Shown piece by piece: positions 27,859 to 35,830 of a stretch of 53,857 bases of DNA. Positions within the stretch are counted from its first letter, which is position 1; every line of letters begins with the position of its first letter. Source of the DNA: Bacteroidia bacterium (GTDB lineage: Bacteria > Bacteroidota > Bacteroidia > Cytophagales > Cyclobacteriaceae); NCBI GenBank assembly GCA_030430675.1, contig JAUIKU010000005.1:1-53857 (forward strand), given 5' to 3'. A model generated the notes under the pieces. That model saw nothing but the letters and a program-made list of their open reading frames with translations, was not told the DNA's origin and did no database searches. The position numbers were made by a program, and so were the translations under genes.

Positions 27859-29286
27859 TCAATTTTCTCGACCTTTTAATATTTCTCTTGAAAGAGCGTA
27901 CAATCCTTGTTCGTTAAAATCGTCAGCAATTATCTGAAATCCAATAGGAAGGCCATTTTTATCAAATCCGTTGGGAATTGAAATGGCAGGATTTCCGGAG
28001 ACTGAAGCCGGGGTGGTAAACAAGTCCGACCAGTACATTTCCAGCGGATCATCCGCGTACTTATTCAGTTCGAAAGCGGTGGTTGGAGTGGTGGGCATTA
28101 CCAAAAAATCGAAACTGTCAAAAAATTCTCTGGTTTTGTCTTTAATCAGCCGCCTGACTTTTTGTGCTTTGGTGTAGTAGGCGTCGTAGTAACTTGCACT
28201 TAGTACAAAGGTGCCAAGCATAATTCGTTTTTGTACTTCGTTACCAAAACCTTCGCTGCGGGTATTCTTGTAAAACCCATCCAGTGATTCCTGATGTTGA
28301 GACCGGTACCCGTATTTTACCCCGTCGTATCGCGCCAGATTTGAACTGGCTTCTGCGGTGGTTAAAAGATAGTAGGTAGGAAGTACGTACTCGATCAATG
28401 GAAAGTCCACGGCGGTTACCTGGTGGCCGCTTTGCTGGAGTAATTCCAGCTGTTCCATGGTTTTTTCCCTGATTTCCGGTTGCACGCCTTCGGTTTCAAC
28501 TGATTCCCTTATGTAACCGATTTTACACTTTTTTAGTGCCTTGATACTGCTGAATTCCGGAACGGCGGATCTGGATACCGTGCTGTCATACTCATCCTGC
28601 CCGGCTATTATTTCCAGAATTAGTGCGTTGTCTTCCAGGCTTTTCGAGAATATTCCAATGGAATCGAAAGAGGATGCATAGGCCACCAGCCCATGCCGGG
28701 ATATCCGGGAGTAGGTTGGTTTCAATCCGATAATTCCGGTAAATGCGGCTGGTTGACGCACTGAACCACCGGTATCCGTACCCAGGGATATATGGCACAT
28801 ATCCATTTGTACCGCCACTGCACTTCCTCCTGAAGAGCCCCCGGGTACCCGCTTGGTGTCAATGCCATTGAGAGTCGCACCAAACGCCGAGTTCTCATTG
28901 GAGGAACCCATACCAAATTCGTCACAGTTCTGTCTGCCAATGATAATGGCATCCTGGTGCAAAAGCCTTTCGACGGCGGTACCGGTAAATTGAGACTCAA
29001 AGCCACTAAGAATCTTACTGCCCGCTTGTAAGGAGTGGTCCTGATAGCAAAGCATATCCTTAAGGCCCACCACCAGGCCGGCTAACCGGCCTGCGGTACC
29101 ATCTGATATTTTTTGGTCTATCTGTTGTGCTTTTTGCAGGGCTTCCTGGTGGTAAACTTCCAGAAAGGCATTTAGATGCGTGTGTTTTTCAATTCTGTCC
29201 AGGTATGAGGTTACCACCTGGACGCAGGTAACCGCTCCTGATTGTAATTTTTCTTGAATTTCCCTCAGCGAGGCAAAAGTATCCAA
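27859..29286 (-). CDS. gatA: Asp-tRNA(Asn)/Glu-tRNA(Gln) amidotransferase subunit A
   Basis: GatA releases ammonia from glutamine for the conversion of Glu-tRNA(Gln) or Asp-tRNA(Asn) to the correctly charged tRNA by GatB. The amidase signature is complete, with the Lys-Ser-Ser triad at Lys76, Ser151 and Ser175 (VGLKDM, GGSSGGSAV, TDTGGSVRQPA). These positions are three less than the Staphylococcus aureus triad as I recall it. Length (475) and the C-terminal NPAISIPNGFDKNGLPIGFQ block fit GatA better than other amidases. gatB and gatC are not in the window, which is usual in Bacteroidota. It lies between tatA (five bases upstream) and the transglycosylase. Confidence 0.94.
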   Translation of the reverse strand: MDTFASLREIQEKLQSGAVTCVQVVTSYLDRIEKHTHLNAFLEVYHQEALQKAQQIDQKISDGTAGRLAGLVVGLKDMLCYQDHSLQAGSKILSGFESQFTGTAVERLLHQDAIIIGRQNCDEFGMGSSNENSAFGATLNGIDTKRVPGGSSGGSAVAVQMDMCHISLGTDTGGSVRQPAAFTGIIGLKPTYSRISRHGLVAYASSFDSIGIFSKSLEDNALILEIIAGQDEYDSTVSRSAVPEFSSIKALKKCKIGYIRESVETEGVQPEIREKTMEQLELLQQSGHQVTAVDFPLIEYVLPTYYLLTTAEASSNLARYDGVKYGYRSQHQESLDGFYKNTRSEGFGNEVQKRIMLGTFVLSASYYDAYYTKAQKVRRLIKDKTREFFDSFDFLVMPTTPTTAFELNKYADDPLEMYWSDLFTTPASVSGNPAISIPNGFDKNGLPIGFQIIADDFNEQGLYALSREILKGREN

Positions 29287-29291
29287 TACTA

Positions 29292-29495
29292 CTATTTTTG
29301 GTCCTCAGTAATCGACTTGGAACCTTCCTCGATTTCATCTTTGATCTCTTTGGTAGCGTCTTTGAATTCTCTGATTCCTTTTCCCAGCCCGCGAGCCAGC
29401 TCAGGGATTTTCTTTGCTCCAAATAGCAACAAGATCGCGAAGATGATTACGAAAATCTCCGGTCCTCCTAGTGAAAATGCTAATAAAGTTTGCAT
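29292..29495 (-). CDS. tatA: Sec-independent protein translocase subunit TatA
   Basis: TatA forms the oligomeric part of the twin-arginine pore that exports folded proteins. The 67-residue protein has the standard layout. A short N-terminal membrane helix (EIFVIIFAILLLFG) is followed by the FGAKKIPELARGLGKGIREF amphipathic helix and a charged tail. The FGAKKIPELA hinge is diagnostic. tatC is not in the window. The TatA versus TatB assignment rests on short length and lack of an extended tail. It is the first gene of the tatA-gatA-transglycosylase run. Confidence 0.95.
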   Translation of the reverse strand: MQTLLAFSLGGPEIFVIIFAILLLFGAKKIPELARGLGKGIREFKDATKEIKDEIEEGSKSITEDQK

Positions 29496-29535
29496 AGCAG
29501 TAGTTTATGGGTGATGGTTTAATATTACCAATTAG

Positions 29536-29566
29536 TAAAGATATGCAATAATAAGCGGTACTCAAA
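29536..29566 (-). promoter_or_regulatory. Likely promoter of the tatA-gatA operon
   Basis: On the minus strand TTTG (29563-29566) and TATCTTTA (29536-29543) are 19 bases apart. The spacing is ideal and the -7 box matches TAnnTTTG except for its last base. It lies about 40 bases ahead of the tatA ATG, in a 139-base intergenic region with no other visible feature. Confidence 0.5.
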
Positions 29567-29634
29567 TCAGCCCATTGACTATTTTGTAATTAATCTTACA
29601 ACCCTGTGAAAAGCAGTAAACTAGTAAATTTGTT

Positions 29635-30837
29635 TTATTTGGGTTGTAGCCAGGCCAGCGGATCGAGTTTATTGAAGTTCTTCCATACCTGGAACTGAAC
29701 TTCAGAAACCCCGTCAGAATCGGTAAACACCTCACCTATAGGATCTTTGGTTTTTACTTTATCACCCATCCGCACCAGGGATCTGCTGAGATTAGCATAT
29801 ACGGTGCGGTATTCTCCATGTTGAATTATGATAACTATACCGTTCATGCCCGGTATGGAGGCAATTTTTGAGACTTCTCCATCAAATACTGCGCGTACTA
29901 CCTCGTTTTGCTGCGTTTGAATGTCTACCCCGGGGTTCTCAATTTTTACTCCCTTCAACACCGGGTGTGGTTGAAGACCGAATTTACTGGAAATAAATCC
30001 GCGGGCCACTGGCCAGGTCAATCGCTTTTGATTCCCCTGGAAGTTGGATGACAATCGCGCACCATCCGGAGTGAGCTGGAATTTACCACTGGAGTTTTTG
30101 CTCTTCTCCATTTCCAAACGGATTACTTCAGCGATCATGCGATCCAATCTGCCAATGGCCTGTTTTCTCTTTTTAAGGTCTTGCTGCAGGTCCTTTTCCT
30201 TAAGTGATAGCTGCTTTACCAGCTGGTCGTGCTGCTTCCTGGAGGTAATAAGCCCCTTATTTTGTAGTTCCTGCTGCGCCAATAGTTTTCGCTGCTCCGA
30301 TCTTGTCTGATCTGTTAGGGCTATTTGCTCTTTGATCTCAGCCTGTACTAATTGGATTTCCTTGGCTTGATCCTGTCTGCTTTTGGTGTACTGCCGCAAA
30401 TACTTAGCTCTCATCACCAACTGTCTCAAAGATGGAGCTGAGAACAGGAAGTACAAAGTGCCATAATTATTTTGCGACTTATTAGCCTGATAGATCATTT
30501 CCGCATATTCCTGTTTCAGTTGTTCCAGATCATGTTCCAGAGCTTTGACCAGGCTTTGACTTTCGTTTATTTCGTTGTCAAGCAGGATGATGTTGGAACG
30601 ATAGGTACGGATTAAAGATTCCTGACTTCTAATTTGTTGATTGAGTGCCTGCAACTGACCCAGGCTGTTTTTCTTCTTACTGGCGGTTTGTTTCAGTATT
30701 CTTTCCGCTTCTTTTATTTTGGCCAGGTTTTCCTGCTTCTGTCGCTCCAGTTGTTTTCTGTCCTGCTGTCCATAGAGGGGGTGCATTAAACAAATGCAGA
30801 AAATCAGTGCCGTTATAAAAAACTTACTTCCGAACAT
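29635..30837 (-). CDS. EnvC-like murein hydrolase activator (degenerate M23 domain)
   Basis: This exported 400-residue protein has a signal peptide (ITALIFCICLMHPLYGQ), a long coiled-coil region (about residues 25-255), and a C-terminal LytM/M23 domain. The fold-defining segments are there (RGFISSKFGLQPHPVLKG, NEVVRAVFDGEVSKI, VIIIQHGEYRTVYANL), but zinc ligands have been lost. The canonical HNGID reads ENPGVD, YAHL reads YANL, and the HxH strand reads VQFQVW. It is therefore most likely not a peptidase but an activator of cell-division amidases, as EnvC is. The ATG at 30837 is preferred over a TTG six codons earlier. It overlaps the end of the DUF4292 gene by 14 bases, which argues for translational coupling. 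Confidence 0.9.
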   Translation of the reverse strand: MFGSKFFITALIFCICLMHPLYGQQDRKQLERQKQENLAKIKEAERILKQTASKKKNSLGQLQALNQQIRSQESLIRTYRSNIILLDNEINESQSLVKALEHDLEQLKQEYAEMIYQANKSQNNYGTLYFLFSAPSLRQLVMRAKYLRQYTKSRQDQAKEIQLVQAEIKEQIALTDQTRSEQRKLLAQQELQNKGLITSRKQHDQLVKQLSLKEKDLQQDLKKRKQAIGRLDRMIAEVIRLEMEKSKNSSGKFQLTPDGARLSSNFQGNQKRLTWPVARGFISSKFGLQPHPVLKGVKIENPGVDIQTQQNEVVRAVFDGEVSKIASIPGMNGIVIIIQHGEYRTVYANLSRSLVRMGDKVKTKDPIGEVFTDSDGVSEVQFQVWKNFNKLDPLAWLQPK

Positions 30838-31573
30838 ACCTGCTGGGAATTTCAAATGGGAATTGCAAAGCGGAAGCCAGTTCTGCCTGTCCGTGTTTGA
30901 TATTTATTTCGGTATTCTTCACTTCTGCCCCGTGTTCATAATCAACGCTAATCAAACTGTTGAAAGGCATGGAGAAAACTTCTACTTGTTTATGATTGGT
31001 AAACTCCATAATCATCTTATTCTTTTTGGGTTCCTCCGACACTTCCACCTTTTGTAATTTCATAAGTTCGCGATTGATGTAGTTGTCTATGGAATAAGGG
31101 CCGCTCTGTTGCTTGATAATGAAATACTGCCTGGAACTAATAATTTCATTACGCTCCTGGTATTCCAGCGGCATATTCCCCAATATCAACGACTGGATTA
31201 AATGGTAATTGATATCGAATTGAAATTTTTCACTGAGTTTATCAAAATTGTAGACCATGTATTCACGGTTCAACCTGTTCATAAGCACCAATGAGTCGGT
31301 GGTAATAAGTGCACGAGCCACCTCTATGCCCAAAAATGGAGTAAGTGACATCCAAATTATGCTGTCCTTTTTAATCCTAATGTTGGCGGAGGTACTTACA
31401 CTCCGTTCGTCATCCTTATACAGTATGCGTGTCTTGGTGTTAAGATAGTCAAATTCGGGGATCGTAAATACCAGTTCGTTGTCCTTAACGAAGTTTGGAT
31501 CTGTAACCGTGGTTTTTCGGCTACAGGCGCTGGCAATGATCAGAAAAAGAAAAACCCATAAAAGGTTATTCAT
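30824..31573 (-). CDS. DUF4292 family lipoprotein
   Basis: This is a 249-residue lipoprotein. The start chosen is the ATG at 31573; it gives a compact signal peptide ending in a lipobox (FLIIASAC). The mature domain has the DUF4292 pattern: TKTRILYKD, IRIKKDSIIWMSLTPFLGIEVARALIT given in part (SIIWMSLTPFLGIEVAR), TDSLVLMNRLNREYMV, and a beta-rich C-terminus. The alternating strands and the SIIW...EVAR pattern resemble LolA/LolB-type lipid-binding sheets, so a role in outer-membrane lipoprotein or lipid handling is possible but not shown. It sits between a TPR gene (overlap of eight bases) and the EnvC-like gene, an arrangement I recall from other Bacteroidota. Confidence 0.85.
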   Translation of the reverse strand: MNNLLWVFLFLIIASACSRKTTVTDPNFVKDNELVFTIPEFDYLNTKTRILYKDDERSVSTSANIRIKKDSIIWMSLTPFLGIEVARALITTDSLVLMNRLNREYMVYNFDKLSEKFQFDINYHLIQSLILGNMPLEYQERNEIISSRQYFIIKQQSGPYSIDNYINRELMKLQKVEVSEEPKKNKMIMEFTNHKQVEVFSMPFNSLISVDYEHGAEVKNTEINIKHGQAELASALQFPFEIPSRYVRK

Positions 31574-33320
31574 ACAACTGGCGGTCCGCAATTTTCTTGT
31601 CGATCAAGTCTGAGGTGTCGTCCATGCCTTTAGCCCTGTTCCACTGTTTAACGGCATTCTCGATCTCACCTAATTTAAAAAGTACATCTCCATAATGCTC
31701 AATGATGGTGCCACTGGCATCTTCATCGAGCGCTAATTCTAAAAATTTCTTTGCTTCCTTATAATCTCCCAACATATACAACACCCAGGCATGAGTATCC
31801 AGAAATGTGGGATTGTTGGGATTGTTCTTAATTAATTTGCTAGACATACGCTTTGCCTTGTCGAGATTTTCTTTGCGTAAAGACAAGAAATAGCTGTAGT
31901 TATTTAGTACATGACTGTTATCCGGATCAACCTGTAATACCGCCTCATAGGCCTCTTCAGACTCAGGATACTGCTCGAGTTCATTGTAGGTATCTCCCAG
32001 CAGTGAATAGAATACCACCTGCATGTTTGGGTCGCTTTTGGACAACTTTCTTCCCTGTTCCAAAACATCTAATGCGGTTTCCGGGTCCTTATTGGAAATA
32101 TAAGCGAACCCGTTATAGTAATATAGTGAAGGCTGATTTGGGAAAAGTTCGATGGCTTGTTCGGAATGTTTCTGTAAACTGTCTACCTGAGATAGCTCCG
32201 CTTCGATCTGCAGCACATTTTGCCAAATGTTAAAATTACTATCATCCAGCAAGAGTGCCTGGCGGTAATAATTAAGGGCAGTTTCCTTATACTCGTCGCT
32301 TTGCTGCTGGTTGGCCAGGTTTAGATAGAGATCTCCGTTAACTGCCTGTGCATTAGCATCATACGGATGTGCTTCCAAAATACTCTGAGCAAGCTTTTTG
32401 CTGTTCTCCTGTACTGTCGGATCCGACAATTGTTTCATGTATTCCACCAGCACGTTGAGTTTGGGTGTCAGCTCCAGGTCAGGGTTGGTAAATGCCTGGA
32501 TCAGCTGTTCAATAGCCATATTCAGTTCACCCTTTTTCTTAAAGACTTCCGCTAAAATTAGTCGGGCCCGGGCATCATCGGGATGGTTGTCGATAAAACG
32601 CTCCAAGTATGGGATGGCCTCATCTTCCCGGTTGTTGGAAAGGTATAGCTCCGACAGGTTAAACACATAGGCAGATTCCTCAGGAAACAATTCGATCATT
32701 TCCTTGACCTCAGTGACGGCTTCTTCTAACTTGTTCTGTTTTAGATAGATGCGTTGTTTGGAAAACACCACTTCCCTGCTAAGTCCAAATTTGGATTCGA
32801 TTTTATCATAGGTGGTAATAGCGGCATCGAAATTGTTTCCATATACATAAAGCGCAGCCAAATCGAACAAATGAGAATCGGAATTGGGGATGGTGGCCAG
32901 CATGGTTTCGAATACCTGGGCTGCCGCTGCAAAATTGGATTGCTTCGAATATATTTCAGCGGTTTGGAGGTAATAGTATTTATTGGTGCTGTCAAGCTCA
33001 AGTGCCTTAGTGGCGTACATCAACGCCTTGTCATACTCTTCGCTTATGATAAGGATTTGTGCCACTTTGTAATGACAGGCGGCGTTCTCCGGATTGAGTT
33101 CAAGTGATTTTTGAAAAAAGATCAGGGCTTTGTTGTAGTCTTCTATCATGAAGTATTTTTCACCTTCAAGGAAAATTACTTCTGCCTGCAGTAAACTGCG
33201 TTGTGTCGCTTTTGATTGCTCCTCCTTGTCCCTCTTTTTCTTTCCCTGGGCATCCGCATATTGTACAGAACCCAGGCAAGTGAGGAATGTTAGAATCAAT
33301 ATCCAACTATATCGACCCAT
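31566..33320 (-). CDS. Exported tetratricopeptide repeat protein
   Basis: This is a 584-residue exported protein made almost entirely of TPR helical hairpins, at least ten copies from about residue 45 to the C-terminus (for example YNKALIFFQKSLELNPENAA, YDKALMYATKALELDS, YPESEEAYEAVLQVDPDNSH). The start is the ATG at 33320, which gives a good signal peptide (WILILTFLTCLGSVQYADA); an upstream in-frame extension of 24 codons is unconvincing. A basic/acidic segment (GKKKRDKEEQ) precedes the repeats. TPR arrays are protein-binding scaffolds. Its partner is not identifiable, but overlap with the DUF4292 gene and linkage to the EnvC-like gene suggest an envelope complex. Confidence 0.88.
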   Translation of the reverse strand: MGRYSWILILTFLTCLGSVQYADAQGKKKRDKEEQSKATQRSLLQAEVIFLEGEKYFMIEDYNKALIFFQKSLELNPENAACHYKVAQILIISEEYDKALMYATKALELDSTNKYYYLQTAEIYSKQSNFAAAAQVFETMLATIPNSDSHLFDLAALYVYGNNFDAAITTYDKIESKFGLSREVVFSKQRIYLKQNKLEEAVTEVKEMIELFPEESAYVFNLSELYLSNNREDEAIPYLERFIDNHPDDARARLILAEVFKKKGELNMAIEQLIQAFTNPDLELTPKLNVLVEYMKQLSDPTVQENSKKLAQSILEAHPYDANAQAVNGDLYLNLANQQQSDEYKETALNYYRQALLLDDSNFNIWQNVLQIEAELSQVDSLQKHSEQAIELFPNQPSLYYYNGFAYISNKDPETALDVLEQGRKLSKSDPNMQVVFYSLLGDTYNELEQYPESEEAYEAVLQVDPDNSHVLNNYSYFLSLRKENLDKAKRMSSKLIKNNPNNPTFLDTHAWVLYMLGDYKEAKKFLELALDEDASGTIIEHYGDVLFKLGEIENAVKQWNRAKGMDDTSDLIDKKIADRQLYE

Positions 33321-33424
33321 CCTGTTATCTATTTTCAACTTATATTCCTGTGTATTTACCGCTGGTCCTGAAGAATTACCATGGCAGCCCAAGTTACCTA
33401 ACGGTTAAAACAAGGCATTATATA

Positions 33425-33432
33425 CAAAAATA
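33425..33432 (-). promoter_or_regulatory. Possible -7 box upstream of the TPR gene
   Basis: Minus-strand TATTTTTG fits TAnnTTTG. A TTG lies 24 bases further upstream, slightly beyond the preferred spacing and inside the end of the flippase gene. It would give a leader of about 100 bases before the TPR start at 33320. Nothing else is visible in this 118-base gap. Confidence 0.38.
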
Positions 33433-33438
33433 GGAAAT

Positions 33439-34935
33439 TTATGTGATTTTATGGGTCAATCTTCTCTTTTCCAGAATTGCAAATACTCCGATATAGGCGA
33501 TAGGTATCAAGATACCTATGATAGTGGCAAGCACCTGGTTCTGGAGATTGAACCGTTGGAAAAGGCAAACCAGCAGTGCCGCTAAAGCCAGGTGACCCAA
33601 TATTGGTTTCCACCGGTAGGGTATAGGGAAATGATTTCTGCCCCAGAACCAACAGATAAAGGACATACTGCCATAACACAGAACGGATGCTATCGCAGAA
33701 CCGGTATAACCAATAACCGGTATCAACCACCAATTTACCACAATGGTAATCAGGGCCCCGGCTATACTGATATAAGTTCCCGCCAATGTTTTGTCGACCA
33801 ACTTGAACCAAACCGATAGGTTGATATAAATGCCGAATAACAGTTTGCCAAAGAGCAGAACCGGTACCAGGTACAAGGCATCCCGATAACTGGGCTGTCT
33901 GAGAAATAGGTTGCCCAACAAGTCGAGGTTAAGACTCACCGCCAGCAGGATGAACACACAAACCACCACAAAGTAGTGCATTACTCTGGCAAAGAGTTCC
34001 GGAGCCTGTTTGTTCTCAGCATTGGAAAAAAAGAAAGGCTCACCGGCATATCGAAATGCCTGTATTGCCAGAAGCATAAAGATGCTCAGTTTGAAACTGG
34101 CACCATAGATTCCCAGGGCTGCCATACTGGACTTGCCGGGATAGAAGTTGTCCGGTAATAGTTCCGGGAGCATTATTTTGTCAGCCTGCTCGTTGGCTAT
34201 TCCCGCCAGGCCCATCAAAAATAGCGGTAGGCCATAGATCAGCAAAGGTTTGACCTTGTGCCAACTTAAAGCAGGTCCGATCTGCAGGAAATATTTTCTC
34301 AGGAAAAACAGGATCAGAGTATTCCCCAGCAAATTGGCCAGGAAAACATATCCCACACCAAACCCTGGGTTGATGAACCTGATAATGGCAGACTGCAAAC
34401 CCGGGGCATAACCCTTTTCCAGCACCAGGTAGGGTAACAACAGAAATAAGATGTTCAAGGAGATAGTTAATCCGATGGCGCCAAGTTTGGCCAGGGCAAA
34501 ACTCAGGGCCTTATTTTCCAGACGCAGCCGGGCAAAGGGAATGGCGCTTACCGCATCTATAAAGAGAATGGCCGCCAGGAATTGCACCAGGTGCTTTTGA
34601 TGGGGAATATCGAGATAGTTGGCAATGGCAGTTGCTCCCAGCATCATAGCGCCTGAAAATACCAGGCTTGTGGCCAGGATCATGGTAGCACTTTGCCTGA
34701 AGGTCTCCCTCAGGTCTCCTTTGCTGGCAAACCTGAAAAAGGCCGTTTCCATTCCATAGGTATAGACAATATTCAGAAAAGCCACATAGGCATAAAGCTG
34801 AGTAATAACTCCGTACTCACCAGCCTGGAATACAGTAGTATAGAGAGGAACCAGCAGGTAATTGAGTACCCGTCCCACGATACTTGAAATACCATATATG
34901 GCAGTCTCTCCGGCTAATTTCTTTAGAGGATTCAT
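33439..34935 (-). CDS. Oligosaccharide flippase (Wzx/MATE-like)
   Basis: This polytopic inner-membrane protein (498 residues, about 14 hydrophobic segments) belongs to the polysaccharide-export flippase group of the MOP superfamily, which moves lipid-linked oligosaccharides across the membrane. It begins with the family-typical LAGETAIYGISSIVGRVLNYLLVPLYT and has a central GLPLFLMGLAGIANEQADKIML segment (shown here as LPLFLMGLAGIANEQADK), followed by a helix-rich C-terminal half. The substrate cannot be told from sequence; no glycosyltransferases lie nearby. It starts 27 bases after the enoyl-CoA hydratase gene ends and precedes the TPR gene on the same strand. Confidence 0.87.
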   Translation of the reverse strand: MNPLKKLAGETAIYGISSIVGRVLNYLLVPLYTTVFQAGEYGVITQLYAYVAFLNIVYTYGMETAFFRFASKGDLRETFRQSATMILATSLVFSGAMMLGATAIANYLDIPHQKHLVQFLAAILFIDAVSAIPFARLRLENKALSFALAKLGAIGLTISLNILFLLLPYLVLEKGYAPGLQSAIIRFINPGFGVGYVFLANLLGNTLILFFLRKYFLQIGPALSWHKVKPLLIYGLPLFLMGLAGIANEQADKIMLPELLPDNFYPGKSSMAALGIYGASFKLSIFMLLAIQAFRYAGEPFFFSNAENKQAPELFARVMHYFVVVCVFILLAVSLNLDLLGNLFLRQPSYRDALYLVPVLLFGKLLFGIYINLSVWFKLVDKTLAGTYISIAGALITIVVNWWLIPVIGYTGSAIASVLCYGSMSFICWFWGRNHFPIPYRWKPILGHLALAALLVCLFQRFNLQNQVLATIIGILIPIAYIGVFAILEKRRLTHKIT

Positions 34936-34962
34936 GAAAGCCGCCGGGGAATTTCGGTCATT

Positions 34963-35748
34963 TTACTTCCCCTGAAATTTAGGTGAACGCTTTTCCAGGA
35001 AGGCAGACGTACCTTCTTTAAAATCATCAGTGGCACAGCAGTGCCCAAAATTTTCAGCTTCCAGTTGATACCCATCCTGGCTGGAATCGCTAACCGCATT
35101 CACCGATTCGATAACATGCCCAATTGCTATTGGTGCTTTGGAAAAGATTTTATGTAATAATTCCCGGCAGCGATTCATCATGGCGTCAGGTGAATCTGAC
35201 AAATGGTTTACCAGCCCAAACCCGTGGGCTTGATCAGCGGTTATTATGTCACCGGTCATCATATACTCCAATGCTCTTGATCGCCCTATTAATCGGGTTA
35301 ATCTTTGGGTCCCTCCGTATCCGGGTATCAGTCCCAGGTTTACCTCCGGCTGCCCGAATTTGGCACTGGTGGTAGCTACCCGAAGATGGCAAGCCATGGC
35401 CAGTTCACACCCTCCACCCAGGGCGAAACCATTGATCGCGGCGATTATCGGCTTAGGGCAATTCTCTAACGACTGAAAGATCCTTTGTCCCTCTTCTGCC
35501 ATCTTTTGGGCAGATGCGCGGTCCTGCCGGGCAATTTCGGAAATATCAGCACCTGCCACAAAAGCTTTGGTGCCGGCGCCGGTTAGGATACAGCCCTTGA
35601 TCTCATTGTTATGGTAAACCTGGTTTACGGCTTCATCCAGTTCCTGGAGAGTAGCCAGGTTAAGGGCATTCAACTTCGATTCCCGGTTGATTGTGATGGT
35701 GAAAATACCATCCTCAAGAGTGGTCTGTAGATTGATAAATTCGGGCAT
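34963..35748 (-). CDS. Enoyl-CoA hydratase/isomerase family protein
   Basis: This crotonase-fold protein (261 residues from the ATG at 35748; an upstream in-frame GTG is ignored) shows the family signatures. The first oxyanion-hole segment is AFVAGADISEIA. The second is INGFALGGGCELAMACHLRVA, given in part (GFALGGGCELAMACHLRVA). The PEVNLGLIPGYGGTQRL block follows, whose glutamate supplies acid-base catalysis in hydratases. These features fit a short-chain enoyl-CoA hydratase in fatty acid or amino acid breakdown, though related isomerases cannot be excluded. No other beta-oxidation gene is adjacent. It is read into the flippase gene. Confidence 0.9.
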   Translation of the reverse strand: MPEFINLQTTLEDGIFTITINRESKLNALNLATLQELDEAVNQVYHNNEIKGCILTGAGTKAFVAGADISEIARQDRASAQKMAEEGQRIFQSLENCPKPIIAAINGFALGGGCELAMACHLRVATTSAKFGQPEVNLGLIPGYGGTQRLTRLIGRSRALEYMMTGDIITADQAHGFGLVNHLSDSPDAMMNRCRELLHKIFSKAPIAIGHVIESVNAVSDSSQDGYQLEAENFGHCCATDDFKEGTSAFLEKRSPKFQGK

Positions 35749-35760
35749 GCCCAAATTAAA

Positions 35761-35802
35761 CACTAAAAAGTGAACACTAAAAACTAAGCACTAAAAACTG
35801 CA
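35761..35802. repeat. Three tandem copies of a 14-bp repeat
   Basis: Copies beginning at 35761, 35775 and 35789 share CACTAAAAA followed by GTGAA, CTAAG and CTGCA. They fill the gap between the enoyl-CoA hydratase start and the S8 terminator hairpin. The last copy supplies the T tract of that terminator on the minus strand. No protein-coding role is possible here. Confidence 0.8.
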
Positions 35803-35830
35803 AGAAATTACTCTCGCAGTAATTTCTTGC
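35793..35830 (-). terminator. Terminator of the S8 peptidase gene
   Basis: A perfect 13-bp stem (35800-35812 GCAAGAAATTACT with 35818-35830 AGTAATTTCTTGC) has a 5-base loop. On the minus strand it is followed by AG and five T's. The first arm covers the last codons of the protease gene (stop at 35808-35810), so the hairpin is partly coding. Confidence 0.85.
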
